A stretch of 64,000 nt of DNA. Origin: Sarcocystis neurona. Its lineage: Eukaryota > Apicomplexa > Conoidasida > Eucoccidiorida > Sarcocystidae. Numbering within the stretch: position 1 is the stretch's first letter; each line of letters starts with the position of its first letter. The notes beneath the pieces were generated by a model, which saw only the letters and a list, made by a program, of their open reading frames with translations, was not told the origin of the DNA and did no database searches. The DNA is taken from positions 3,109,627-3,173,626 of the forward strand of contig KL647297.1 in the NCBI GenBank assembly GCA_000727475.1, in the 5' to 3' direction. The position numbers and the translations under genes are program-made. This document shows positions 37,596 through 51,300 of the stretch, one piece after another.

Positions 37596-38228
37596 CTAGA
37601 CGCTCTCCACCAGCACTTGCAGATAATCACCGGCCTGCTGCACCAGCAGCAGCTTCTCTGCGTTGCACTGCTGCAACAGCACATACCGACGCAGAAGCAG
37701 CAGCAGCAGCCGTCCCGGCGGCGGCAGGACATGCGCAAGCGTCTGCAGTGCGGCACGAGCGTCCGTCCGCCCGGACCAGCAGCAGCAGCACGGCCACCTG
37801 TAGTAGACCTCTAGCGAGCAGCTGTAGCAGGAGTTGTAGCCGAGGAACAGCAGTGGTACGGACGACGACAGCAGCTGCGCCGCAGGGGCAGGCGCAGGCG
37901 AGCAGTGCTGTCTGTGTTAGTAGTCAGCAGCCGTCTGTCAGAAATGCAGCAGCACAGCAGGAGCAAGGTTGCTGCTCTGCAGGAAGGCGCGTGGACGAAG
38001 CCAGTGGAACAGCTATCGACAGCAGAACACACAAATGTGCACGCAGCAGAGAACCGCAGCAGCAAAAAAACACCGCGCCGCAGAGGAAGGAGCAGCAGCA
38101 GCAACAGGGAAGTGCAGACGTCTATATCGAAGAATGCGATAAGGTGTTTATGTAGTGCGGTAGTCACCTGCAGCAGCGCAAGGTAGTAACCTTCGCTACG
38201 GCCTGATACTGTTGCGCGGCAGGCAGAT
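37596..38228 (-). CDS. Unidentified protein, last two exons (minus strand)
   Basis: Exon 38228-38168 (acceptor GGTTCAG, donor CAG/GTGACT) and terminal exon 37742-37596 (acceptor CACTGCAG, stop TAG 37598-37596) join in phase 0. The product ends GRSEGYYLALLQTLAHVLPP then [20 protein letters not shown] and EKLLLVQQAGDYLQVLVESV, a continuous Leu-rich helical sequence that runs across the junction. The 425-bp intron is CNG-rich. No family was recognised. It ends about 250 bp upstream of the ADCK1-like start at 37342, in the same orientation. Upstream exons, perhaps around 38.9-39.0 kb (ARRLLRRFL before a GTGAGA), were not resolved. Confidence 0.55.
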
Positions 38229-38879
38229 CTGAACCAGCCAGTAGCATCTACTACCCTACGCAGCGTCAGCAGCAAGGGTAAGACGAGAGCAGCACCGCAC
38301 GAACGTTGCGGCAGCCAAGACGGCGGCGACGAGACCCGGGCAGAAGTGCCTAGAGCAAGGAGGAACAGCAGTAGATATGCCACAGCAGGAGAGAAGATTC
38401 AGCAGCGGAAGTGTTTGACACGCAGGAATAGCAGCAGCAAGGTTGGCGGCATCAGATCGCGTAGCAGCAGAGAAAATGCCAGAAAGGGGGCAAGGAACGC
38501 GGAGCAGCAGCAATAGGAGTAACCAGCAGCAGCTGCAACAGGAAGGCAGAGCAATACCAGCGGCAGCAGCTACGGCAGCACCAGAAGCGAGTGGAAGCAC
38601 ACCGTCGCCGCGGCAGCCGAGCAAGCACCGGCAGACGAAGGCGGAAGAGAGCAGGTCGGGAGTCGCACCAGCAGCAGCAGCGGCATCTCTATATGAGCAG
38701 AACAGCAGCAGCGCTGACAAAAAACGCATTAGTGTGCCAGAGGAGCGGCAGCGCCAGCAAAGGGCTGTAGTAAGGTGAGAACCGTGGGAACCGGCGGACG
38801 CGCCGTCCCGTCCCCGGCTAGCTACGGACGGTAGGACGTGGACGCCGCGTAGCAGGACAGCAGATGCCAAAGACAAGTC

Positions 38880-41800
38880 AAATGCAGGAGTATTCTCTCA
38901 CGAAGGAAACGACGAAGTAAACGGCGAGCGGCGAGAACTTGAGTTTGAACAACACAGGTGCTGCACCTGCAGGGGCAATAATGCCGGCACCGCAGCACAG
39001 AAGAGAAATGTAGCGCATGCACACGTTCTTCTGCATGCGCACCGAGAAGACAGCTGTCGGCGTTTCCGCGTTTCTCTCGCCTCTCTTGAGGCAAAAAAGG
39101 TTCATTTCCTTTCCCAGACAACATGTAGCCGTATTAGAAACACGACAAAAAGACGTCAGAGCGCGGCCTTCCCCTTGCTTCTGCATGAGCGCCGTCTGTG
39201 CAGCGCCGCTTGGCGGAACGGCACTTCTGGCGTTCTACGACCGATAGTTCTATGAAAGGGAAAGTGCGATGTAATCACAGAGGACAACAAAACGTCCACA
39301 CGTCCCACACATGTCTGTCTATATCCACCACTACGTGCTGCACGGACGCTTCCGCGTGTCTCTGCATATATCTCGCCGTCGAAAGTGTTTTATCCCTAAC
39401 GCGGAGGCAAGCACGCTTCTTCTGACCTGTGTAAAATAGTCACACATCAACGTTCGCACCGCGTACGTTGATGAACTTACAGATGGAGATCTACACTTTT
39501 TCAGGCATGTCTTTTGTATGAGTGTCTCTGGGTGGGTCGAAGTGTATCTCGCACAAACCCGCAGGCAGTGTGCCGTAGGCAGGCAGGGCAACCGTCTCTG
39601 CCTGCGGCACTTTTGCGACGCACACGAGTTTGAGGAGAAAGAAGGACAGAAACACAGAGACAGACAAATACGGATATAGATGTACATAGAGAGAGAGAGA
39701 AACATGTGCCGTGTACATATAGAGAGAGACACCTTATGTGGTTCGAGACAGCTCTCTGTACGCGAAAAGATAAGAATGCTGTGCGTGAATGTCTGTCGCA
39801 TACCGCAGCAAAAAAGGTGCACGCCTGAGCAGCTCTATGTACACACACATAGTGGTGCATGCATATATTTACATGGGTGACGTCTGCGGCACAGAGGGGG
39901 CCGTGAATGTAAACATAGGACGCCTTCCGCGCCTACAGGTTATGTCCCTACAGCAATCTCTATGCACACACGCAATACGTAAACGCGTGTTGAAGTTATA
40001 AATTCTAATTCGGCGTTGTCCACATGGAAAGACATATGTGTGTTCTACGGAGTGCTTGGATACAAGCCGCTGGGCAAAGGTAAACACATGTACTTGACTC
40101 ACTTTACTCACACGGGAATGTGGATGTTCCTAAGTGAACGACTCCCTACACATGCTACGATATATATATTAATATATGTATGCAGAGAAAGAGGGGGAGA
40201 TGATGCAGTTCACGTACAAGTGGCTGTGTGTATACGTATATATACATATGTGTGTCGTCTCTGACACCTGTGTGACTGAAAACACACAGAGGTAAATTTA
40301 CGCCAATGAAAAGACAGACAGGTACAGACGTGCACACGCACACTGCTATGGTTGCATATGGCTATAGATGTAGAAAAGTTTAGATATCAGTTGATATGAA
40401 TCGAGACGAGTAGACAGGCAGATAAAGATGAAGAAGTAGCTAATCACTGAGAGTTATAGAGATACAGACGCAGATATAAGTAGATTGAGAGGAAGATGGA
40501 CATACACGTGGATAGGTACACAGGTAGTGTATTTATCACTATGTGTTTAAACAGTTGCGCACGTACAAGACGGCTAATTTCCTTTTCACTCTTCTACAGT
40601 CCTACAGAGAGAAAATGTAGACAGCCGCGAAAATAGAGTTCCACGCGGCAGCTAGCTATCGCACTCTGAAGACGTCTCTGTCGTCCCCAGCAGACGGTGC
40701 GAACTCCTTCGCGGCAGAGAAAAGCCGCAGGAGTGACTTGCTTTAAAACTCCCCTGTATACGTCACTTGGAGTGTGTAGAGAAGAAAGGCAAGGTACGGA
40801 AAAACGCAGTGTGAAATGTTCGTGCCTCTTTTCTCTTCTACACTGAACTATTGAAGAAAGAAGCAAGTGACTCACGCGTCATCACAACGGCGACTTTTGC
40901 CTACGTATGCCCTCAAGTGATAAGAAACGCACTACACGATATACGACACACGATTTTACTTGTCTACACACACCTGTATACGCAAACGCGTAGCTGAAAA
41001 CGTCGCCTTCACGTCGTGTGGGGGAACTTCGTGTGCGTGGGTATCAACGCAGACAGGTAGACAACTCAGGTGTCTTCTGTGTCAGTCCTTGACGTTTGAA
41101 AGAAAACAGTGTCATTCCACTTGTCTGTCTTGTCAGTCATCTCCTGCTTGGCAGTGGGATGCACTACACACACAAGCACCAGGTAAACTCTCAAAAATAC
41201 AGCTGCCTGATGTACGCGTCCATGCAGAGCGACTAAGCATACAACACTTCTCCAATTTTCGTTGTATGTGGAACAAATAAGGAAGTGGAAACTGTCTACG
41301 GTGCCGAAAGGTTGAAAAATTTAATAATGAGTTTCAGCGAAATGTGAAAGGGGCCTCAGGCTTCCGTGTGTGTGTGAAGGCCAAAAGTCGTGCGTGGGTT
41401 CCTCCCTCCTCTCGACATCTGCAACACATCGCTGAAAAACAGTCACCGTGAGGTATATTTGTCTTCCCGGCAGCACAGGTCTGTCACGTTAGAGAAGTGA
41501 AGTGTGGACACGCCTGGTTTCTGCCTTACTAATGAAACGAAGGTGCTGGCGACGCCCTTGTGCCTTTGTTTGTTAGTTCTTTTTTCAAGTGCTAGATTTG
41601 TGTGTGCTGCTGCGCTCGTCTGCAGATGTTCGTACAGAAGCATGCAACAGACACATACATATAGTCACTTCTGTGTACACGTGTGTACAAAAACGCACAG
41701 AAGTACGTATACATCGTATATATATATGTGTTCACATGTATGTAACAAATGCTTTCTTTTTACCGAGTGTGTATATGTAACACATATACTTATGTGTCAG

Positions 41801-43300
41801 CTGCTACATCATGTAGGGCTGTCTTTGTTTCCAACAGGGATTCAAAAAGCGTCGCCTTTCGTACGCCGAGCGTGACGCATACATGTCTGCACACGGAGAA
41901 AGGCCCGGGAAACATGCCTGCGTCCTTTCGCATGTCTTCAGCAGCTTCTTGCGTGTGTGTGGCAAGGAGAGGGAACATTACATCCTCGTCTTTTACGAGT
42001 TCGCAGCTATCAGAAGCCCGTGCGAGGAAACGGTATGTGCTAAGAATGTAGTCTTCTGACGTTCTACAGCGCGCGTGCAAGCAGAATTTTTGTAGTTTAC
42101 TGCGCCCCGCCAGTCAGTCACCGCGTGAAGGGCGGGCCGGTGTTTGTTTCTCCCATGTCGAAGCCCCGTGCAGATCTTGTTACTCTTTCTTCGTGTCGTC
42201 AACTTTGTGCGAGTCAGTCAACTTTTCTATGTCTCACTTATCGAAACACGTGTCTTCTGCCCTCGGTCGCACAAGGCTGTGCCCCTGAGAGCGGCAGGGG
42301 CCTCTGCGCCGTTTATTAGTATGGACGTTAGTGAGACACAGGCGGCAAAAAATAATCGCGCACGTCCACGCGTCTCATCCCACGTTGTTTTCTGCAGGAA
42401 AAACAGAGCGAACGAAGCAGGCGGTGCAAGACGCTTCCCCCGGATGAATCTTTCAGTCGAACCCCGTGCCTCCTCTGTGTGCTGTCAACGCAGAGGCTAC
42501 TTCTGTGTAGGGCCCCAGGGCGGCGGTATATCGAAGCAGTCTACAGCCATTTCTGCGACGGCATTTCGGCAGAAATGGGTCACCGACATTTTTTTCGACG
42601 GTTGATTCACTCGGCCCCTGCAGATGCAGAGAAGTCTGCGCCGCGTTCGACGGGAACACGGGCCGTCGGTCAATCGCCCCTTCTCTATGACTTTTGCAGA
42701 CGGTCCCGAGCTATACCGCTCAGGCACTTGCGCAAACACAGAAATTGTGTTGCAGTTGTCATTTCAAGGATCCACGTGTTTACTTCTTTGGCAGACAAAA
42801 TCTGCGAATGTGTAGTGTCACAAATCGACCACAAACGATGTCGTAGCTGCGCGACTGTGGACTTGTGGAGCCTCATATTTTCGAACGAGCAAGTCGTAGG
42901 GACTGATATACACTTTCTGACCCGCAGATTGCAGTGAAGTTCTGTGCTGACAGCGATAACTTCGTAAACAGATAAAGAATGGTATACGTATGTGGCTGGC
43001 TAGTCGTTGTAGCTACATGGTCGACAGGGAAATGCCGTGTGTGCATGCAGGGGGGTGCATGCGTGTGGCCGTGGATGAAATGGCAGAGGTGCTGCGATGT
43101 TTCTTCTCCATACGACTGTTTTTCCTTTCTAGCCTCAATGCCGCTTCATAGGGATTCTGCTCCGTTTGTGGCTCTTTGCTGGGCTTCTCTGCCGCTGAAG
43201 CTGCTGCAGCAGCAAGTGACGTCCTGTCTTCATAAACAGATCGGTGGTACTTTCTTTCTGGTGCTGGGAGATTCTCTCCTTCCTTGCCTTTCCTCGGCGT
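38880..43300. other. Repeat-poor region, no gene resolved
   Basis: Nearly free of CNG tracts. Candidate coding frames exist on both strands but compete. Minus candidates are 42080-41790 (RFLARASDSCELVKDEDVMF, later ATLFESLLETKTALHDVAAD), 41643-41443, and 43305-43135 (EAALERDVYDARRRGKARK). The plus candidate is 42479-42937 (RRYIEAVYSHFCDGISAEMG, 152 codons). Microsatellites are short (40150-40260, 41690-41740). I could not link any of these by phase or recognise a domain, so I do not call a gene. Confidence 0.4.
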
Positions 43301-43379
43301 CTCGCGTCGTACACATCTCTCTCAAGCGCCGCCTCTTTCTCCCCTACTAGCCCTGCAACGCTGCTGGGCTGCTGCGGCG

Positions 43380-46030
43380 GCCGATAGTAGGAGACACGGC
43401 GCCAGTGCGGCTGCAGCTGCTGCGGCAGGGATCTGTGCCGAGGTCCGGCGTTGCTGCTGCTGCTGCACACAGACGTAGTGCAACTACGTGCCTTGCCGCT
43501 GTCCTAGCAGTGTGCCGCCTCCGGCGAAGTTACACTGATGCTTCTTCTGCTGCTTTTGTTGCTGCCACCCACCATTACAAAAGTGTGGGGTGCTGCCGCT
43601 GCTGCGGCTGCTCCTGTCGCAGCAGCTGCTCCTTCTGCCGCGCCTTCTTCAGCCCAAACTCGAGCGACTGGACCCTCAAGGCGACGTGCTACTACGTCCC
43701 CCGCAGAAGCGACCGCCGCTGCTGCTCCGGAACCGGCTGCTGCTGCGACGGAAGCGCCTGCTGCTGCGACGGAAGCGTCCGCTGCTGCCCCTGTTACTTG
43801 GGCGGCTGGTGTTGTTGCTACGGAAGTAGTGACTGCTGCTGCCTCTGCTACTTATGCTACGCTGGTGAAGAGGTCTGTCTTGCCGCTGCTGCTGCTGAAA
43901 GAAGGTCCTCGCTGCCGCTGAGACACTGCTGCTGTCCCCTCGGTGCTGCCGCTGCTGCAGCGTGCGATGGCCTCACCCTGGAGTAGCTATGCGCCGCTCT
44001 ATCTGTCTGTCGCCCTCTCTCGCCTCCTTTGTGTCTCGTTCTCCGTTTTTGCGCCTTTCTGACTTGCTCTTTGCCACATGTTCTTCCTTCCGTCGGTAGA
44101 AGCGCCGGGCCGGGCGGGTGCTGCAGCAGCACACGCGTGCCCGTGCCACTGCCACACCAGCAGCAGGACCAACAGCAGCTGCGCAGCGCCTCGTTCCCGC
44201 TGCAGCGTCTCTACGGGAACTGTTTCTTCTCTTTCGGCAGCCTTCGCGCGGACCCTGGCCTCCCACCACTTCAATCAAAAGGTGAAGAATTGACCCGAAG
44301 AATTGACCCCACTTCCACTGCTGCTGCCTCGGCTACGCAAGCCACACATTTGCCAAGAGAAGTGCTCAGCGCCCGTGCGGAAGCAGTCTTCGTTGTCCCC
44401 GCGGTTGTCTTTTCATATATCTGTCCTCTCTCCGTCTTGCTGCTGGTAGCTGTCCTTGCAGACCCCACCTCCACATATTATATGTGCACATATGTAGGAG
44501 TAGCAGCAGGTGGACTTGTGGAGATGCACATATATCTGTGCCGACGTCAGGCAGCGGCAATGAGAAGAATGTTGCAGCAGAGAAACGGAGCTACGGAAAG
44601 TCTTCTGCACGTCGTCAGCAGCATCACGTTCCTCGGTATCGCATGCTTACCTTTCTGCGTCGTTCTATGCTGTCGTAATGCTGCAGCTACTCAGACTTCT
44701 CTGCTGCTGCTACTGCTGCAGCTTGCCAAACGTCTATGCCGCTGCTACTGCTGCAGCTACCCAGACTTCTTTGCTGCTGCCACTGCAAACGTCTTTGCCG
44801 CTGCTACTGCTGCAGCTACCCAGACTTCTTTGCTGCTGCTACTGCTGCAGCTTGCCAGTCGTCTTTGCCGCTGCTACTGCTGCAGCTACCCAGACTTCTT
44901 TGCTGCTGCTAATGCTGCAGCTCCCCACCTTTCTTTGCTACCCCTGCCGCTTCCGCACTTACCGACACTACTGCGCCGCTGCTGCAGCTGCGGCAGGCAG
45001 TCACCCTGCCGTCCTGCTGCTGCTTCAGCTGCTGCTACTTTTTTGGTTGCTGTCGCGAGATGTGCTACTGCTTTTGTCGTGGGGTCTGCTGTTGTGCTGC
45101 AGCTGGTAATTATATTTCCGCTGCCTCACAAGGACGTCCAGCGCGGAGGTGGGGGAGGAGGAACAGCAACAGCAGCGAGCTTGAGGCCGACGCGGTACAC
45201 AGCGCAACCTGCTGCTGCTTCTTTCCCTCCTGCTGCTGTTGCTGCTTCTCCTTCGACTGCAGCGCAACCCGGCGCAGCTGCTGCAGCAGAGAAGGAAGGA
45301 CAGCAGCAGCAGCACGCGGGAAAAAGCGGCCACGTCAGCAGCAGCAGTGACTCAGCTTCTTCTCGTGCTGCTGGAGTTTCTTCTTTGCCGTGTGGCTCCT
45401 GCCTGCCCCGTCCCGGTGCCGCATGCGCTGCCTCTCCTACCGCACCCCTCGCACCCGAAGAAGGCGCTGCTGCTGCTGCTGGACACCACAGCAGCGCCCC
45501 AAGTCCTGCTGCTGCTGCTTCCGCTCTTGCGCGGCGACTCGTGCAGCAGGTGAGGGACGAATATCCTCGCAAGCAGGGAACTGCACCGTCATGAGCTTCT
45601 CCATTTTTTCTTCTTCTCTTCTCTCTGCCGTCTGTCTCCACGGGTCTCGACATGCGGCGCCCTTCCTGTATCTCCTCTTTCTGTTCGCGGCGGACATTCG
45701 TAGCGGACATTTGCTGCTATTTCTCTCTTTTTGTACCAGTCCTGCTTCTTCTGTACTTCCCCTCTTCTCTGTCCTCTCTTGTCAGTCCTATCTCCTGCCC
45801 TTTCTTTCTCTCTGTATTCGAACAAATACTCATCTGCTTGCCGTCTGGGCTAAACATATATTTATATCACACAAAGTCAAACTTGTCTAGGAAACTTTCG
45901 ACACAGATAAATATGGGTGTTTTGGCTGCCCTTCGTGAAGCTGCTTGTATTCGAGTCTATTTACATATCTCCCTATATATACAAATCTATAAAGTTGTCT
46001 GCATGCATACATATATATATATATATGTAT
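43380..46030. other. CNG-rich region with long low-complexity frames
   Basis: CTG-type triplets on the plus strand dominate 43,400-45,560, with CAG patches near 45,160 and 45,300. The plus frame 44029-45594 (521 codons) and others are Leu/Cys/Ala or Ser/Gln-rich with no domain. A decayed 63-70 bp repeat ending CAGCTACCCAGACTTCTTTG occurs near 44685-44910. I cannot separate exon from intron here. Confidence 0.45.
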
Positions 46031-46608
46031 TAGTGCAGTGGCCTGGCTGATGTTCCATCACGCAGAAACGGTCTGCCTTTACATTTTCCTCTGTGTGTGT
46101 CTTTCTCTCTGTTTCGCCGGGGGCGCTGCTGTTGCTGCTGCTCTTCTATCTCTTGCTGTGCTGCTGTTGCTGCTGGCGTTGCTTCTGCCGCGCCTGCTGC
46201 TTCTTTTCGTTTGGCGCTGCTGCTGCAACGTCCTGTGTGGTGTTCCGACTTCAGAGATGGCTGCTGCTTGCGCTGCTGCTGCCGCGGCTCTTTTTCTCAT
46301 GCAGCTGTTTTATCTGCAGAAGACCCCTGCGTCTTCGGCGGTGCTGTCGCTGCTGCTGGGGCTGCTTTGTTTGCTGCTTCTTTTGAGACTGCAACTTCGC
46401 TATTGCTGCTGCCACTGCCGCTGCTGCGACTGCGGCTGCTGCGACTGCCGCTCGTTTCCTTTTCGCGCTTCGCCGGTTGGACGCTCTTTCCTTTGCCTTT
46501 GCTGCTGCTGCTGCTTCCTTCTGCGTGTCTCGCAGCTGCAGCACCGCAGCCTCGGGCTCTGCTTCCACGACGTCCAGTACGCTTCCTTTCTGCTGCGGCA
46601 GCTGCAGC

Positions 46609-47060
46609 AGCGCCTCTTCAGCTGTCTTCACGCCTCTATTTTGGCCTGGAGTGGGGGAGCACACGCGGCAGTCGTAGATTCCCCACTCTTCTACGTCATC
46701 CCGTCGACCTCCCGCCCGGTGTCCTCCGCCTCGTCGGGCTCTGCGTCACCTGCTTCCCAGAAACAGCTGCAGCAGCAACAGCTGCAGCAGCAGCAGCAGC
46801 TTTCCGAGCACCGCTGGAACTCTCAACAGCAGCGGGACTCTCAGCAGCAGCGGCAGCAGGACGCTGGGCAACAAAGGGAAGCGAAGGAGGAGGAAGAAGA
46901 GACGTCTCAGAAGCAGCAGCAGCAGGAATGTCGGCAGCAGCAGCTTCGTGAGCAGCTGCAGCAGCAGCTCGCGACGCTGTTCAAAGGCAGTACAAGAGTA
47001 GCGCCGGCTTCTTTGAATACGGCTGCGATCGTCGGCAGACAGCGGCTGCTGCTGCTGCGG
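46609..47060 (+). CDS. Gln-rich coding block, unidentified (plus strand)
   Basis: After a plus-strand CTG-type tract ending GCAGCTGCAG at about 46608, an open frame reads QRLFSCLHASILAWSGGAHA, then Ser/Pro-rich, then a Gln/Glu-rich stretch (46760-46970), then LATLFKGSTRVAPASL and NTAAIVGRQRLLLLR before a GTGGGG donor. The change from CTG-type before to CAG-type inside fits the polarity seen at proven exons elsewhere in the window. No domain was recognised and neighbouring exons were not found. A competing minus frame at 46664-46251 is also acidic/basic and cannot be dismissed. Confidence 0.35.
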
Positions 47061-47419
47061 GTGGGGAACAACGCGCTGTCATATATATGTGTGCATGTGT
47101 CTGGGTGGGTGGGTAGAGCCCACCACGTTTTCCACGGCCGCCAGCAGCATGCGCACATGCAGAGGAAATAGAGACAGAGCGCTTATCACACACGTTGAAG
47201 TAGTACACATATACATATATATGCGATGTACCTATTGACGTAGGTGTACTTCTATACATACAAACGGGGTATTTATGCACATATATATAAGTATATATAA
47301 CGCAGGGGTTGATCTCTAGGTGCACCTGCAAGTATGCGTATGTGTGGCCGCAGAGATTTATATACACAGAATACAAGTATTTGTGTACACGTAGATTTAC
47401 ATGTGAGAATAGTAGAAGT

Positions 47420-48260
47420 GGAGACCTACGTGGATAGATGAACGTACCTACGCGTATATACAAATGTAGGTATTCCCCAATAGATACAATGCACACACAG
47501 AGGGAGAGAGAGGGGTACGTATATTATCCATCGAGTGAGGTCTATGGATGTATGTGTCTGTGAATAGCCAAGGAGATCGGAAGGTGAATGTAGCTGTTCA
47601 TATATACGTATGTATATAGAGAAAGGTATGTATGTCTGTAGATTGAGGTCAGCAAATGTACGTACGCATACATATATATACATGTCTGCGAATAGGCAGA
47701 GAAAAACAGGAAGGTAGGTACATATATATATATATATTTGTATAGAGAGAGAGATATAGAGATACGTATATCTATCGCTTGAGGTCAATATATGTACATT
47801 CCCATACATATATATATATATATCTGCGAGACAGAGAAAGGGGATACGTATATGTTGAGACAGAGAAGTGTATAGGCATTTACTAGATAATCACGCGTAT
47901 CTATATGAAGAGAAAGTGGGGTATTCATATCTAAAGATTGAGAGCTACGTATGTACATACGTGTATATAGATAGGTGTGCGTGTGTGTGAGTACGTGAAC
48001 AGAAAAAGAGGAAGGAATATATATATATATATTCATGTCTACGTATATATACAGATAGATGGTGGAGGCATATGCCTACGTGTGTGCGAGTAGGTGAAGA
48101 GAGAGGGGAAGGTAAATATATATATATATACGTGTATATATAAGGATAGATAGATGGATAGAGAGATAGAGAGGTATGGCTACGTAGCAAATAGACACGT
48201 ATGTGTCCACACATATATATATATATATATGTGCTGGTAGGTAGCGCTACAAGCACATCC
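47420..48260. repeat. Spaced-element array, about 100-165 bp period
   Basis: A purine-rich element like GCGAATAGGCAGAGAAA..GGAAGGTA recurs near 47560, 47687, 47825, 47990 and 48087 between TATATA and GTACATAC microsatellites. It is the longest array of this type in the window and shows no coding potential. Confidence 0.6.
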
Positions 48261-48306
48261 AAATATATGTATTTTTTTGTGTGAGGGTGGCTGTTGATAT
48301 CAAAAA

Positions 48307-51300
48307 TTACTCATAAAGGGGCTCTGCGAACTCCCCCCCATCTGCTTCACGCTGCTGCTGAATTTCCCCTGCGTCACCCGGGGCCGCTGCAGCGCACGAC
48401 GCCTCGCTGCGGCTGTTTTCCTCGCATTCTCTCCTCTCCTTTCTCCATATGTCTGCATCTATATATCTACCCACATATATATACATATGTATGTACATGT
48501 ATACGTATGTATCAATGTATATTCCTTGCTCTCTCTCTGTATATAGACATGTGTTTACATCAACCCGATTCTGCGTGTGAATGTATTTTGCTTCTCTTCC
48601 CTCTCTTCGTCGCTTCTCTGCCTGTGCATGCGTAGCGTCTTTCACGTCCTGAGACAGGGAGGACCGAGCGAAAGGGGAACACATAGAGCCACGCTACAGC
48701 TGCTCGTGGGGCGTAGCCCTCTGACTGCGTCCTTACCTCTATTTGCATATATATATATATATATATATATATTCTCAGTATATACGAGCGAACATAAACA
48801 CATATGTGTGTACGTATATAAATCTAGAGTTAATATATCAACAAATATATGGACACATACGTGACTGTAGATGCGCTTATGTATCTATCGATCGGTCACC
48901 TTGATGTGTCAGTAGGCAGCTGCTGCGCGGAATAGGAATTTTCTTCTTTCTTCCTGCAGAAGTGGGTCAGTTGCTCTGCCCTTTTTTGCTGCACGCCCGA
49001 GAGCTTCGGCTGTTTTCCTCTCTGCAAGTAGGGCCGCTCCTGCTGCTGCTGCGCTGCGCCTCAGACACACGTGCGCACCTGCTGTCGCCGCGTGGACGTT
49101 TCGTTTGCTGCTGCTGCACGCGTTGCAGATGGCATCTGCTGCCGTGGGGGTTCTGCGTGCCGCTGTATTTCGTTTATTCTGCCGCCGCTGCTGCACGGCG
49201 TGTTGCTGCCGGCGCGCGCGCCTGTCCAACGTGCTGCTGCCTTTCACAGCTGCTGCTGCGGCGTGATTCTCCTACGGCCTCGACCTGCTGCCCCTTCTCT
49301 GTGGGTGACGCATCCCCTCTGTGTCGCTGCTGCTGGTTCACTGCATTGCTGCTGCTGCTTCTTTGCGGTGCTGCCGTTGCTCTTGTTCCTGCGCCAAACC
49401 TCCTGCGCGTGTGCGCAGCACTCCTGCTGCTGCTCCTGCTGCTGCTCCTGCTGCGACTTCTGCACACGCTGCAGGCCCTGCCGCTAAAGACGTTGCTGCT
49501 GTTGCTGCTGCTCTACGGCACGTCTGTTTTCCTCTGTGTTGTTCTGCTGCTGCTGCTGCGCCGTGCAGCGCCTCCCACGGCGACTGCTGCTGCCTGCTGA
49601 CATTGTCTCGGTATAGCTACTGTTGCCGTTATTGCTGGGTGTAGCTCTTGATTTGCTCTGCTGCTGCTGCTGTGTTGCCGAAGGTCGATCCTCTGCTCTT
49701 TCAAACGCTTGGCCTCGACAGCATCGCCAAGCCAACCCAAGCGCTACGCAAGAGTGAGGACGCAGCTGCTGCTGTTGCAGATACGAAGTTTCGTTTTGTC
49801 TCGCTGCTGTTTCCTGACGCCGCTACTCTGCACTGATAGCCAGAGGGCGCTGCTGCTGCTGNNNNNNNNNNNNNNNNNNNNNNNNNNNNNNNNNNNNNNN
49901 NNNNNNNNNNNNNNNNNNNNNNNNNNNNNNNNNNNNNNNNNNNNNNNNNNNNNNNNNNNNNNNNNNNNNNNNNNNNNNNNNNNNNNNNNNNNNNNNNNNN
50001 NNNNNNNNNNNNNNNNNNNNNNNNNNNNNNNNNNNNNNNNNNNNNNNNNNNNNNNNNNNNNNNNNNNNNNNNNNNNNNNNNNNNNNNNNNNNNNNNNNNN
50101 NNNNNNNNNNNNNNNNNNNNNNNNNNNNNNNNNNNNNNNNNNNNNNNNNNNNNNNNNNNNNNNNNNNNNNNNNNNNNNNNNNNNNNNNNNNNNNNNNNNN
50201 NNNNNNNNNNNNNNNNNNNNNNNNNNNNNNNNNNNNNNNNNNNNNNNNNNNNNNNNNNNNNNNNNNNNNNNNNNNNNNNNNNNNNNNNNNNNNNNNNNNN
50301 NNNNNNNNNNNNNNNNNNNNNNNNNNNNNNNNNNNNNNNNNNNNNNNNNNNNNNNNNNNNNNNNNNNNNNNNNNNNNNNNNNNNNNNNNNNNNNNNNNNN
50401 NNNNNNNNNNNNNNNNNNNNNNNNNNNNNNNNNNNNNNNNNNNNNCTCTTGCTGCTGCTGCTCTTGCTGCTGCTGCTCCTGCTGCTGCTGCTCTTGCTGC
50501 TGCTGCTCCTGCTGCTGCTGCTCCTGCTGCCGCTGCTGCTTCTGCTGCTGCTGCCGCTGCTTCTACTGCTTCTGCTTCTGCTTCTGCTTCTGCTCCTGCT
50601 GCCGCTGCTGCTTCTGCTGCTGCTGCCGCTGCTTCTACTGCTTCTGCTTCTGCTCCTGCTGCCGCTGCTGCTTCTGCTGCTGCTGCCGCTGCTTCTACTG
50701 CTTCTGCTTCTGCTTCTGCTTCTGCTGCTGCTGCAGTTGCTGCTGCACCTCTCGTGCTGCTGTTCTGCTGCTGCGCCAGCGTCTGGGTCTGTCGACCCTA
50801 TTCTGTGCTGCGCGAAGCCGGCTGCTGCTGCCAGTTCTTCGCCCACGCGCGCTGCTGCTCACTGATATGTCGTTGCTGCGACTGCGACTGTAGCTGCTGC
50901 CCGTTTCCCTCTTGAGACTGCTCCTGCTCTTGCCTCGCCTGCCACCGGTTTGTCGCTGCTGCTGGTGCAGCTTTTGCTACTAGTATGAATGTCGTGGCAG
51001 CTCCCCTTTCTGCCGTCGCAGTCTGCTGACCTTTGTGCTGCCGACGCTGCTGCTGCTGCTGCCCCTGCTGTTGGTCTGCCTCCTGGTACTGCTTCCTCCC
51101 CGCTGCTAGGGAGATGTGTTGTGTGACTGCGAAGACCGCTTCTGCTGCCGCTGCTGCTGCTGCTCCTCCTCCTCCACCTTTGCCCTCTACCGACTGTGCA
51201 TCTTCTGCCGTTTCTGCTGCTCGTGCAAGGCGACATTTCTCCTTTCTTTCTCCTTCCTCTTTATCCTTTCCTTTTCCTCGCTTTTCACAGCAAGGACTCT

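Noticed and set aside
42479..42937. 152-codon plus-strand frame
   Set aside because: It looks protein-like, but minus-strand frames over the same bases look similar and no splice or domain decides between them.
44029..45594. 521-codon plus-strand frame
   Set aside because: CTG-driven Leu/Cys/Ala sequence; frames on the other strand are equally open, so length alone is not evidence.
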